A DNA stretch of 64,000 bases. Origin: Setaria digitata (taxonomy: Eukaryota; Nematoda; Chromadorea; Rhabditida; Setariidae). Within the stretch, counting starts at the first letter, position 1. Each line of letters opens with the position of its first letter. This document shows positions 1 to 11,509 of the stretch, one piece after another. Location: assembly GCA_003640385.1 (NCBI GenBank), contig RCAB01000004.1:496001-560000 (forward strand). The letters are read 5' to 3'. Both the position numbers and the translations under genes were made by a program. The notes beneath the pieces are model-generated. The model ran no database searches. It was not told where the DNA came from and saw nothing but the letters and a program-made list of their open reading frames with translations.

Positions 1-12
1 TTTCCAATCTAG

Positions 13-607
13 GCAAAATCGCAATTCAAGCGGCAATCTATTGCGAATCATGTGGAAATCATTATTCCAGTCCCAAGCGATGCAGATTCTCCCAAATTCA
101 AAACTTCAGTCGGTTCAGTAAAATATGTTCCCGAGCTGAGCGCGTTTGTTTGGATGATTCGAAGTTTCCCTGGTTAATGTTTAATTTTTTCATATTGCAT
201 TTTGTGTTTTTGAGGAAAAAAGTTCAGGGTTTTCTTTCCTTTTTTTTTTTTATTATTTTTTGAAATTTCATCGTGCAAATAAAATAATAATTTTCAGGGG
301 GGCGTGAATACCTTATGCGTGCGCATTTTTGTTTACCTTCAATTGTAAGTGATGAAATGGAGAGGAAACCACCAATTTCAGTAAAATTTGAGATTCCGTA
401 TTTTACGACGAGTGGGCTTCAGGTAAATTCCGATATCTTTGCGAAGTTTTCTTCTTTTATTTCATTGTGACACTTTTTTTTTCTTTATTTTCTAACGGAA
501 TTATTAAGGTTCGTTATTTGAAAATTATTGAAAAAAGTGGATATCAAGCTCTGCCATGGGTTCGTTATGTCACACAAAATGGCGATTATCAATTACGAAT
601 GCAGTAA
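13..607 (+). CDS. AP1M1: AP-1 clathrin adaptor complex mu subunit, C-terminal exons (5' partial)
   Basis: Three exons, 13-172, 298-422 and 509-607 (stop TAA), join in phase and give about 127 residues of the mu-homology domain. Recognisable blocks are FKRQSIANHVEIIIPVP, the GGREYLMRAHF strand, KPPISVKFEIPYFTTSGLQ and the C-terminal EKSGYQALPWVRY. This is the part of mu that binds tyrosine-based sorting signals. AP-1 sorts cargo at the trans-Golgi network and endosomes in clathrin coats. The KFEIPYFTTSG wording fits AP-1 mu rather than AP-2 mu. C. elegans has two AP-1 mu genes (unc-101 and apm-1) and I cannot tell which this matches. The gene starts upstream of the window. All three introns/acceptors are canonical; the acceptor before the first exon lies at 11-12. 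Confidence 0.93.
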
Positions 608-2289
608 TTTATGGAAGTGTGTTCGTTTTGCAGAAGAAGAGGTTGGACGCATTTTCGACGACAGTGCGGTTTTCTTTAGATTTTTTTGTTTTCCTCAAGG
701 TTCTTTTTTTGTTCAGGAATCCTTTCGTTTTTTTTTTTTTTTTTTTTTCTGCACGCTCCGCCATTCCGCTTAACTGTGGCATTCATTTCACTTCTTATCA
801 CTTCCATATATGCCTTTAAAATATTAGCATAGTGTGCCTTTGTTTTCTACTTTTTTTTGCTGGTTAGAATTTGATGCTTTGTTAAGAGTAGAATGCTTTA
901 TTTCATATTTATTGATAAATATTGGCCTTCGTTTTTTTTCTCCAAAAAAATTTGAGAATAGTAGATATGGATATTATTATATGGATAAAGATATGGATGT
1001 TCTTGAATATCCATGTTATATGAATAATATGGATATTCAAGAATATCCATATCTTCGCTAAATTGACTACAAATCCTTTTCTTTTTCTCTCCTGTTCGGT
1101 GTTTTCCTTCTTGTAATATTCATTTCACTTCGCAAATGTTGAAAGAAATCAGTTCATTACTGGAAGTCTGTGATACATTTCTTTTGCCTTTTTTCATTTG
1201 TCTTGGTGTTAAATATTTCTTTAGTTAGTCATTCCATTACTAATAATTCTGAGCAGTTTATGTCGAGTAATGGTTTTTAGAAAAATAAAGAAATTCACTC
1301 TCTAGAAAACTCAGATAATGACAAGTTTCATGTACACTTTCAAATTATTTCCATTTTCCTGAAAGTGACACGCTGTCGGCCATTATGAATGCAACTTTTA
1401 TGGATGCAACTTATTAATAAATATTTTTCTCTAACTGAATCTATAAATCAGAACATAGCAGTATATTTTCGATTTACTTGAAACTTTGTCGGTTGAATTA
1501 AACATTTAATGATGTGTCAATTTCGCCATCCCTGTAAGAGCTTTTGTCTGCAGTCAAACAAATAGAATCGTCACCTGTCCGCTGATTATAACTTTTTTTT
1601 TTTTTTTGAGGTTCGCCTGCAGCTTTGGCTCCTATTCATTAAGATATGTGGACAAATATGTTTTGTGTTTGTAAATGTGGAACTAAAGTAAATTTAAACT
1701 TTACCATTAGCCATATTCATCGTATTAAATCAACTCTTAACCATCAGTACTCCTGATTGCCACAGGCATTCCGTTTCCTTTTACATATCATATAAATGTA
1801 GAAGTAATGAAAGTTTGATCAGACTTTTTAGAACAGCATTATAACTGTCACAAATGCTTTTCATCAGGGATTATATGTCACATTCACAGTTTTGCAACAA
1901 ATCTCATGTAGTAAAAATCTATTTAAAAGCAAACTACTACTGAGGAAAATGGTTGGAATGTTTGCGGCCTTGTGGCTAGTCTAAAGGTTAATTCGCAACT
2001 GCATATTTCTGAAAGGATACATTCATCATAGCACGACTTCGATATCATTTTTCAATCTTTATTCGATATTTCTTAAGAATTAGATATCCCGCAGATAGAA
2101 TATCAGACTATATTGCGGTAATCGTAGAATTTCGGATTTCTTGAAGATTTAATTAGTACTGTACAGGGTATGCGGGAGTTCCGTGTTGGCTTATAATTCT
2201 GCAGTACCAGCACTGCTTAGCCGTTGTACAGACATTTTGCAAATTTATTACTGATTTTTCTGGAGAGACAACAGAAGCCAGTTAAGATG
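608..2289. other. Non-coding interval between converging genes
   Basis: This stretch separates the AP-1 mu stop codon from the 3' end of the minus-strand gene that follows. It contains a T homopolymer of about 20 nt near 729-748 and the 25-bp inverted repeat at 990-1053. I see no coding exon I can support. Confidence 0.5.
990..1053. repeat. Near-perfect 25-bp inverted repeat (hairpin)
   Basis: Arms 990-1014 and 1029-1053 are reverse complements except at one position, where a transcript would form a G:U wobble. The 14-nt spacer is AT-rich. Each arm is itself partly self-complementary (GATATGGAT...ATATCCAT), so several alternative foldings exist. It lies in the 3' flank of the AP-1 mu gene. 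It could be a hairpin RNA, part of a small inverted-repeat element, or a chance product of AT-rich DNA. Confidence 0.75.
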
Positions 2290-4960
2290 CTAGTGCTCAA
2301 ACAAGTGTTTAATTGTTCTACGAATCTGTTTCCCAGCCTGTATTCGTTCTCGGGCATGCCAATGCGATTCGCTGACTTTCATTAGTGTATATATGCTGTA
2401 CCACTCCTGTAGTGCCATATCGGTCATCATAAATTTAATTAATGAGGTAAGTCATTTGAAATAATGAAATACGCAGAGAACCAACTAATAAGGAAACCTT
2501 GAGAAGTGTTCGTTCACTTCTGACGTGATGTTTTGATAGCCATCCACTACCTAGGCATTGCTTCGTTTCTTCAAAATGTCCAATCATTTTCATTTTTTCG
2601 GGCCAAGTTATTGCATCAAATTCGGCGTTGTTGATATCGTGTTTCTTTTTTTGGTGCATCAAAAGTGTGATCATTTTTGTCGCGACCGGTATACTCGCAT
2701 TCCACGCAATAACTTTCTACAAAAGACTGCTAATTTTGGTGAAATGTGCTCTGCATGTATGTGGATTCTGTTAACATTGATTATTTATGAGGCTCCATCC
2801 ATTGCAGTGCTTATTGATGCTTGCATGTCCATCCTGTTCTAGATATTCAACCAGATCTTGCACTTGAATTCTTTGCACTTCGAATTTGAAAACAGTTTTA
2901 CTTTACCTAACATTTTACAGGACGGTATTCCACGAAATCTTTTGTACAGAGTGAAATTTGTTTATTGCAAGCCAATGAATCGAGTCTCGATTTCGCTTGT
3001 TGTAGAAGTTTATTCCGGACTGATCATTGAAAAGAGATGACGTATAATTCAAGAAAAGGAAAGACTAACTTCTTCCACACTCAACAGAAGATTTCGCTTC
3101 AGTTTTCGAAGCCTGAGTGATGTCGCACCCGAATGCGTCTGGTAGATGAATGCGGCAGCCTTGGTGAAGTCGTTGTAGAACAACTTCATAGTTAAAATAT
3201 TAATAAGAAATGTAAATGTGAAGAACAGGGCCACTACTGGATCGACAACCAGTCCATGCAAAGGGCGCTGCTGATACTCTAAACGATTCGGTGATTGATA
3301 ACACTCTTTCCTGGAAAAAGCAGCCTGAAGGGAAATGAACCAAAAGTTCAAACTATGTTCTAAAATGAAAGTTTCCATTTGTCTTAATCAGCAGACAAGC
3401 AGATGATATCACTATCTGAACCTTAACATCACAGATTCTCACCCGTAGCAGCAGCAGAACTGTTTGAGCTGTCCTGTTTCTGAATTATTATAGTATTGGC
3501 ATGAGTTTCCGCCTTTCTCTGAGGCCATTAATTCACAACTAACTTCCTTGCTGAAATACATCATTAACTTACTGAAAATGCCTGTACTTCAGACTCTCTG
3601 TCACCATAAATTTGTCTAAAAGGAAACTCATTCGGTGGACAATTCACACTGATGATATCCGTCTCTCTCCCAACAAGTATTCGACTCATACTGCAAAAAG
3701 AGGAGCCTGTTGTTCGACCGGTGCATTGCATGCGTTCATAATGCTGTAAAGAAGAATTTGGTGCCTATTCATACTCGTGATACTGGTAACGATTACCATT
3801 TCAGGACAGTGAAGTATCAATTATCGAAAGTCACGACTTGAAAAACTAAAATTCTAAATGAAGTTTTTATTTTATTTCCAAAATTTCTGGAATAGTTACA
3901 AGGGAAGGAATAAAAAAGAAAAAGGAAATCTCTCTTGGAACTGCTCTTAGAGCCGAATTGAAAAATAAAAATTTTCTTCTCGACAGATTCGCTCAAGTAA
4001 TCTATCTTACAGTTGCATATTTTAATGTCGAACTTATAAACAGCATAGCAATATCTTTGAATATTTTAATTTTAAATTTTGCCAATATCAAATTGGTATT
4101 TTTATTTTTGAAATAAAAATTCATACAGGTTTGAACCAAAGATAGTTTAGGCTCATTCCTAATTGTCCTTGACAATAATAGTATGTGGAAGAAACGGAAT
4201 CCAACATAAGAAAAAACACTCCGATTATAATCATTACAAGTAAATTGTGATGATAGCCACCGTTTACCAGAAAACTTACCAGTTTAATGCATTGTTTTTA
4301 TTCTACTAAATATTTATTTATTGATTTGATAAGTAAATTGTAAAGCAATCAATTTCATTTCATTCCTACGAATGCATTTTATGTTCAGAAGGAAATTCTG
4401 TGAATTTGTGAATTTTGCAAGTAAAAGCTGTATACTGGATGTGCAAGAGGCTGTGAAAAGTTCGTTTAACCTAAGTTATGAATTAGATCTTCAGATTTCT
4501 AGACCTACAAATTTCGTACACTAGGAACTATAAGGACTCAATTCATGCAGTATTGCTGTTGCAAAAGTGAATTTTTCTGCATACAATCTTTTCTCCAGCA
4601 CAGAAAGAAAGCAAAATAAATGCTGCAAATCCAACAACTGCCTTGGACCGACCGGAAAACTGTCTTGTTGTTGATTCGGCTATAGGGATGTGAATAATTT
4701 CAGTGGTATGTGGAAGAAAGGAAACTTCCTTTGTTCTCCGTAAACGTGAATTCATGCTTACAGCTCGCCTTCTGCGGTAAACAAGCGATTTCTGAATATC
4801 TTGCCAAATTCTGTAAATGCTGCGCTTCGGACGGATGAACTTTTAGGCGAAGGCTGAGATAAAGGTGTTGCAGACGACTCCTTCTGCCTTTTTAAATGAT
4901 GTGCTCTGTCCTCCAAGCTCCTTACTATCCGCCACTGACCACCTTCCTGCACTACACATC
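2290..4960 (-). CDS. Unrecognised cysteine-rich two-TM membrane protein, multi-exon
   Basis: I do not recognise this family. Exons that chain in phase on the minus strand are 4960-4762, 4663-4585, 3743-3573, 3546-3443 and 3310 onward. The first holds a Ser/Pro-rich stretch. The second carries a hydrophobic helix (AVVGFAAFILLSFCAG). The third and fourth encode a Cys-rich ectodomain (CTGRTTGSSFC, NCPP, a CCC triplet). The fifth has a second TM helix (VVALFFTFTFLINILTM). The fifth exon may stop at 3049, or splice at a GTTAGT donor into further coding-like exons near 3015-2923, 2885-2790, 2740-2500 and 2411-2290 (stop TAG). The true N-terminus is unresolved; an ATG-led signal-peptide-like frame lies just upstream near 5110, but it is offset by one base. 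The CCC cluster recalls the small Cys-rich ectodomains common in nematodes (ET-module or three-finger type), which is only a suggestion. Confidence is good that it is coding and low for the exact ends. Confidence 0.45.
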
Positions 4961-5227
4961 CTTCAAAACAATCAAAGTGACTGTGATATCTGATCCCACG
5001 AGATTTCGCAAGCTTCAGGGGCTTCAGCTACGACACTGGCGACACTGTGGGCACTGATGTTGAATAAGAAAAGAAAACTCCTGGCTACAAAACGCTTGGC
5101 TTCTGGTCTCATCCCTTTCTCAGAAGGGTTTGAAATGTCGGTGCAAAATAAAATTACTCATATTTAATTCAATTTATTCAATAAATACGCTAGTATCTTA
5201 TATTAAGTTTACACGTCCCAATGACGT

Positions 5228-5315
5228 GCCCCATTAGCGCAGTTGGTTAGCGCGTCGTACTTATAAGTGCTACTGGGAAATGCGAAGGTCGGCAGTTCGA
5301 GCCTGCCATGGGGCA
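5228..5315 (+). tRNA. tRNA-Ile (UAU anticodon), intron-containing
   Basis: An 88-nt gene folds into a full cloverleaf. The acceptor stem pairs GCCCCAT (5228-5234) with ATGGGGC (5308-5314), with discriminator A5315. D arm, a 5-bp anticodon stem (5255-5259 with 5281-5285), a 5-nt variable loop and a GGCAG/CTGCC T stem are all present. The loop reads C-T-TAT-A, so the anticodon is UAU at 5262-5264. The exonic length would be 74 nt, leaving an intron of about 14 nt after position 37 (about 5266-5279). The A box (near 5235-5247) and B box (GTTCGAGCC, 5295-5303) are intact. Ile-UAU tRNAs are commonly intron-bearing in eukaryotes. Confidence 0.95.
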
Positions 5316-5321
5316 TCGACA

Positions 5322-5327
5322 TTTTTT
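5322..5327 (+). terminator. RNA polymerase III terminator
   Basis: A run of six T starts six bases after the tRNA discriminator base, as expected for a Pol III terminator. Confidence 0.85.
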
Positions 5328-6103
5328 CGTTCACTTTTCCGTTTTCCGCTGGTCGTCTCTTGCTGTGTATTTTGAATGAAGAAACTTCAGTAGTAGAACG
5401 AGTCCATGTTCTATTCAATAAATAAAGAATGGCTAATGTTCGTACCTTGATTCGATACTTCTTAAACTTACAAGAAGGGAGCTAAATAAAATTGAAACAG
5501 TAGTATCAGATTTGTTACTATTGAACACTTTGAGTACCATTAATGCGCATGATTTGTATGAAGAAAAACATTAAGCACTGACTTATTAGAACTATCGTTT
5601 TTACCGATCTGAAATCGATTACTTCGGCCAAAAGGAAACTTACATTCCCAACCCTCCGAATTCTTCTACTGCAAGCAGAAATAAAACAATCGCAAATTTC
5701 TGACTATTAGGAAAGAAGAAAAGGAAATGTCACTGATTGCATGGAAGTACTGAACAGTACTGGTCTCGATTTAAGGTAAATATTCAGAAAGTAAGGATAA
5801 CCAATTACTCGAACCGACCGTAACAGTAAATGCTTCATTAATTCTTTTGCTTATTTGCTGAGTTTACACTTGGACTGGAACTAAACTATTTCCTAGTCTT
5901 TAACTTTAGCCATCCTTACATGTTTATTTTTGAATTTATTTCCAGCAGCTCTAAAACTTGCTTGAATAACTATGAGGTAGCTGTCAGTACCAAGTGCTAA
6001 GTCTTTCATATTATAAAAGCTATCCGGATTCAGAAATTAAGAAAACAGCCCGTAATGTAATGCAATGACTCTTTTTAAATCTTAATCAGCTTAAGGAATT
6101 AAT

Positions 6104-6183
6104 TCAAAGAGATTCGTAAGTAGCAAAATAAACAAAAATTAAAAACAGTATGGCCATGAACCAGGCGAACCATCTGGAAAGCT
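6104..6183 (-). CDS. Possible terminal exon with C-terminal membrane anchor
   Basis: On the minus strand an acceptor (ATTTAG at about 6184-6189) opens a frame that ends with TGA at 6104-6106. It encodes LSRWFAWFMAILFLIFVYFA followed by TYESL, a classic single hydrophobic helix at a C-terminus, as in tail-anchored proteins. Other coding-like minus-strand pieces lie upstream around 6300-6360 (a CWKIEQL-containing piece) and 6760-6940 (Arg/Glu-rich), but I could not join them in phase. It may be the end of a small membrane gene, or chance in T-rich DNA. Function unknown. Confidence 0.25.
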
Positions 6184-6989
6184 CTAAATCAATGTTCAAA
6201 ATGAAATATACATCGTCCACATTTCGTAATTTATGTTACCAAATCCTTCTAACGACGAAAATGTGGAGGTGTAAAGGCTAGTCTAAGCCGAGTGGACTAC
6301 CATCGACGCCTTTCTTTAAACGGTACCAGCTGTTCAATCTTCCAACACAGATAACTCAGACCTTCTAATTTCTGCTTATCAAATATCATATCCCATGTCC
6401 TACTTTTAACGACTAATCATTTCAGTTATAGTAAATGTGGTGGCAAACAAAATGATATACCACAACGTAATGGATGAAGTTAATAAACTACACCATCTAC
6501 TTATATTGGAAGGCTGTCGTACAGAGAAAGGGAACCTCAATCATTTGAAGTACCATAGCTACCTTAGGTAAAGTTTGGTTCTTTTTATACTGTGATATGG
6601 TGATGATTTATCTCTCCCTCTCTCCTGTTTTCTAAGATAAAACGTGTGAATCGAGGTGTCGCAGTGCGAATAAATGCTTCTGACATGGTGACGCGTGTAA
6701 CTTTTCAGCTTTCGATACGTTTCTCTTTGCCACAGCCAACGAATTCTCTCTTTTCCAAATGGAACAAACAAATAATTAGCGGAAATGGGAAGTTAAAACT
6801 CTTGAAGGACTGTCTCTTTACAGTACGCCTTTCCTCTACTATACTCGATGCATACGTTACGTCTGCTTCATCTCTTACCACATTTCTATTTAGTCTCCCA
6901 AGCAAATTTGACGATATATCCAGCTGCTTTCTCAAACTACAGCTCAGAATCCAGAAACTCAAAATTGCACAACGGGCAACCGTAAAGTA

Positions 6990-7330
6990 CGTAAGTCAGG
7001 GAAGGAGAGATCGCGGACTTACTGTTAGAATATTAGGGTGGCATGCCGTGATACGGCCATTAAGTTGGGGTACTACGTGGAGAGCACGCAACGCGTTTGA
7101 CGTGCACCGTGAACATTCCTGCTGATGATCTAGTCAGCTGCGCTGCACTAGTCACTCCTTAAGTAATGCTGTTGTTTATGGCAGTGAGAGGAGGCAAGCG
7201 CACACGCTCGCCTACCGATTATTCGTAAACTGTGGTGGGCGATGCCGCGCGTTTGCGAAGCGTCAGCGTTGCGATGCGGTGAAGGATGTTGGAGAGAATG
7301 TAACCGATATTTTCATCCTCCGTAACTGCT
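6990..7330. promoter_or_regulatory. CpG/GC-enriched patch upstream of lamin, possible promoter
   Basis: This block is visibly richer in G+C and CpG than its AT-rich surroundings, with several GCG/CGC-containing words between about 7000 and 7290. It lies about 650-950 bp upstream of the lamin start codon, and I see no exon in it that fits a known family. A promoter or enhancer role for lmn-1 is inferred from composition and position only. Confidence 0.3.
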
Positions 7331-7951
7331 ACCGTTTGAAGTTGCATGTCTAGGGTTATAAATCACCGTAATAGGCGACGTATTCTTACCGGAGGTTTTT
7401 TTGAAACAGCTCTCATTCAGCCTTCACAGGCCAGAAGATCAGTGCCAGAAACTCCAGGAGAACATCTTATCCCTCTTTCCTCTTAATAGATTTATGCACA
7501 TACGTAGTGAGTCATGCGCAGGAACTTTTGATAAAATTTGAAATGCTAATCAGTTTTTTTAACAGTTCTTTTTCGAATATAAGCAAGAATTTCAAAAATT
7601 TTTTCCACGTCTTAGTTGTCTCTAATTGTATTCATACAACATAGATACCTAGAAGTTTTAACCATTACCTATTTTAACATATCACTATTGCTAAAATAGC
7701 TTTCTCTTGAGACTTTGGAAAGTTAAAACAGATTCACCACTAACATTTTTGTTGTAGATCACCCTTTTTTTATGAATATACATTATATATTTGCCTGAGT
7801 AATAATATTAGTGTTTTGTCTCCATATTTTGTTTGCCTTGCTGGATTTGGTAGAATTAGTGTGCTCTTTTTCTGGAGTCCGTTATTTCTTCTGGTTTAAA
7901 TGTAATACAATTATTTTTAAGCACACCAGATAAAGTCATCCTGACAAGGGA

Positions 7952-10900
7952 ATGTCTGCGTCAAAACAAAAACGTTCTTCTTCCCGTACAACTGGACTGG
8001 CGTCAAGTAGCCGAATAACAACGGCTGAATACCCGATTCTACTGGAGAGCGGTGGTGATGGAACCGAGTCGTCTTTCAAGTATGAGTAATATTTCTTGGA
8101 TTCAGAAGATGAGAAACTTGAATGACAAAAAAACCGAGGAGTTTTTATATCTTTCCGGAAAATCTTTGACTTTATAATTTAGTAAGTAAACAGCATGTGC
8201 TTATAAGTGAAAGATAATGGCAGAAAATATTTTTTTAGTAAAGTTTCTGTTAGAACAGAATTTTATATGGTCTCAGAAACTTACGCTTTGAAATAGATAG
8301 TGTCCGTTTTCTTTTGCAGCCTTTCGGTTTCTCCTAGTCGTCGGACTCGACAATATGAGAAGGATACGTTATCCAATCTGAACGACCGGCTTGCCGTTTA
8401 CATCGATGTAATATTTTATCATAATTTTCTTTATGAAAGGCTGGAGCAATGTTTCTCTTTTTGTTATTTGCTTGCACTAATTCGGCTAAATTTTTATGAA
8501 TCATGATTAAATCGTAATGAAGGAATATTTGCCGAAAGTTGATTTGTTACTGAGAAAAGTCAGATTTGTTTGTCACTCGTGTTATTAATTTTTTTTTTTA
8601 AGAGAGTTCGCCAACTTGAGCTCGAGAATGAGCGTTTGAACGTGCGTATCAACGAAAGTGAAGTGGTCGAGAAAAAAGAGCGCCATGATTTAGTAGCACG
8701 TTACGAAGCGAAAGTCAAGGAATTGCGTGATTTGATCGATGATGCTTTGAAAGAAAAAACTCGTGTTAACATGGAGGCGAAATCGGCACTTGCTGAACGT
8801 GATAATCTTCGTGCTAGAGTAATCTGTTTATTTTTTGCATGATATGGATGGAATTATAAATGATGTGAGAGTTAACAAAAAATGAAGAGTATTTATATAA
8901 GAATTACTTTCACTCTTATTCACTTTTTAATACGAATTTATATTTTTTTATTTTACTCATTTTTTTAATTTTTTATTTTTGTTTTGATTTGTCAGCTAAT
9001 TGAAGATTTTGTCCCCTGTTTCTAATCTTTACTGTTAATCATTTTCAACTACCTCATTTGAATTAATGTTATTCGTATTTCAAGATTGCAAAGCTTGAGA
9101 AAGAACTAAAGCAATCCGAAAAGCTTCGACTAAGCAATGACAGCCTCATACAGGATCTTCAAGCCAGACTGAATTCTGCCGATAACATGAGAAGACATCT
9201 GGAAGATGAAAATAAGGTTATTTGTCAGTTTCCATCCTGAATTTTATATGTTTCCTATCATTTCTTTTTTTTTCCAACGTATACTTTCTAGAATCTGCTT
9301 GCTGAAAATGAGGACTTAAAGCAACAGTTGGAGCTACTGCGAAAACAGGTTGAAGATGAAGCACTTGCCAATACTGCGCTTCATAATCAGAACCAATCAC
9401 TGAAAGAAGATTATGAATTTTTAAAGAAAACTCATGAAGGGGCAAGTTTGTTGGCCATTTTACAAGTTTATGTTATGGCTTAGGTTAGGAAAGAAAAAGT
9501 GGCAAATTTATAAATGTGATTTTTTTCTTGCGTCTCTAGCAGCTGGACTATGTTTGACAATTTAAATGACACGTTGCTGTATTTTAAGGAATTAAAAAGC
9601 TTTTAAAACCATCTTATTAACATGGATCATTGTTTAATTTAATCAAACATAAATTAGTTTTTGTCCACAGGAATAAATAAGCTAAATTTCTTCTTTCTGT
9701 TTTTTTTTTTTTCAGCAATTAGAGGAAATACATCGCAAACGGCAAGTAGAGATGACAACAACAGCGCGTGAAATGGAACGCACATATGAGTCACGTTTGC
9801 AAGAGCAACTGCAAGCAATGCGTGCAGAGTTCGATGAGAGATTGAATAAGAATCGACGTGATATCGACGAAACTTATAAGGTTGGAGGTTAATCAGAATT
9901 GGGTGATTTGTAATGAATACTTTTTCACTTGTTTTTGGAACATAATTATTACCTATATCCTTAAGTGCATGAGGTATATTTCAGAACAAGCTTAATGAAG
10001 CTAATGAAGCTCGTCAGCAAATGAACTTAGCAAAGGAGGAGGCAGCACGATTACGCTTACGTGTTCATGAAATGGAGAAAGTTGGAAGTGGTTATGAAAG
10101 CCGCATTGAAGGTCTTAACAAAAAAATCGCTGACTTGGAAAGTCAGGTTTGTCATTTTCTTAACTTAATGTATTTAATGTGTTTAGATTTCGTTTGCAAA
10201 ATTATCCATTTAATCGAAGCATCACTGTGGTGTACATTTCAGCTGCGTTTTGTGCGTGATGACTGTGATCTGCGCATCAGTCAACGTGACAAACGGATTG
10301 CTGAACTTCAGGGAGAAATTGATCGTTTATTGAACGAATATCAAGATTTATTTGACCTTAAGGTTCAACTTGACACCGAGCTGAAAGCATATCAGAATTT
10401 GCTAGAAGGAGAAGAGTCTCGGTATCGTTTCCTTCATATCTTATTGTTATGGAAATTTCCGATTTCCAAACAATTTGCTTGGTGTAGATTTTGTCTTCTC
10501 ATTCTTTGGAGTTATATTTGTTACTTTATTTTTCAATTCTTTTATCGCTGATTATAATTTAGGTTGAATATTTCACAACAGTCCTCGGGAGGTGGTTCCC
10601 CAGCCACTTCACCATCTGTTACTGGTGATCGCTTCAGTCTGTCGTATACAGATTCTGGCCATCGTCGGCCGATCAAAAGAAAGCGCTTTAATGCATCAGA
10701 TGACAGTCTGTATTATCGCAACACTGCAAAATCGTACAAGGTGAAACATATTTCTAATGACGTTAGTCAAGAAGTACATTATTTCCTTGTATTAAATGAA
10801 TCACTCTCTTTTGGTTTCTCATTGGGATATCGTTACTGGTTTCCTTATTATAAGGCGTTGTATATCCCACTTTAATTGAAAAGCAGACATTGCTCGAAAT

Positions 10901-11509
10901 ATATGTTATTTAAAAATTATTTCAGACCACTTCCAACTCAGATTGTGACATCGAAATAGATGAACATGACACAGATGGAAAGTTTATCAAGCTAGTAAAT
11001 AAAGGCGAGGAAACAATCTCAATTGGGCAGTGGGCCATCAAAAGCATTGCTAATGACAAAGAAACTGTTTACAAGTTCCATTCTAGACAAACCATGAAGC
11101 CTGGTGATGCAATCACTGTATGTGTTATTCTTTTGATTATTCAGAAAATGCTTCGTGCTTTGAATGACGTATTATTTAATTGTGTCTTGAGAATTTTTTT
11201 TTTCTTTGTTACTTACCATATTCCAGTTAGTGGTGATAAAAGGGGAATAATCATTTTTAAAGAAACAGTTTCCCTTTATTTAATTGTTTGTTTAAGGTTT
11301 GGAGTGCTGATAGTGGTGAAAAACATACACCACCATCCCAATTAGTAATGAAAAACCAGCAGTGGCCTGCAGGTGATCGAGTCAAAACATCGTTGGTTGA
11401 TGCTGATGGAAATGAAATGGCAACTAGAGAAAGTATAGCGGAGATGCAGTATGGACAGTTTGTAAGTGATGATGGCCAGGATCCTGATCAGCGATGTGTT
11501 GTTATGTAG
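7952..11509 (+). CDS. lmn-1: B-type nuclear lamin
   Basis: Eleven exons: 7952-8079, 8320-8407, 8603-8818, 9085-9216, 9292-9441, 9716-9880, 9985-10146, 10243-10421, 10563-10773 (or 10740), 10926-11117 and 11297-11509. They give about 611 aa (600 with the earlier exon-9 donor). A Ser/Thr-rich head precedes the coiled-coil rod, which opens with LNDRLAVYIDRVRQLE and closes with LLEGEESRLN near residue 408. A basic nuclear localisation signal (RRPIKRKR) follows, then the immunoglobulin-fold lamin tail domain (GQWAIKSI, HSRQTMKPGDAIT). The C-terminus CVVM is a CaaX box for farnesylation. Lamin forms the filament network under the inner nuclear membrane; nematodes usually carry one lamin gene, and C. 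elegans lmn-1 encodes 566 aa. Intron 5 starts with GC (GCAAGT) instead of GT. Confidence 0.96.

Noticed and set aside
528..1061. Open frames on the plus strand after the AP-1 mu stop
   Set aside because: The first overlaps the true AP-1 mu exon in another frame; the others consist of T-rich low complexity and the inverted repeat.
6646..7125. 159-codon plus-strand open frame upstream of lamin
   Set aside because: It has no ATG start, no family similarity and no splice context. The minus strand is also open over the same bases.
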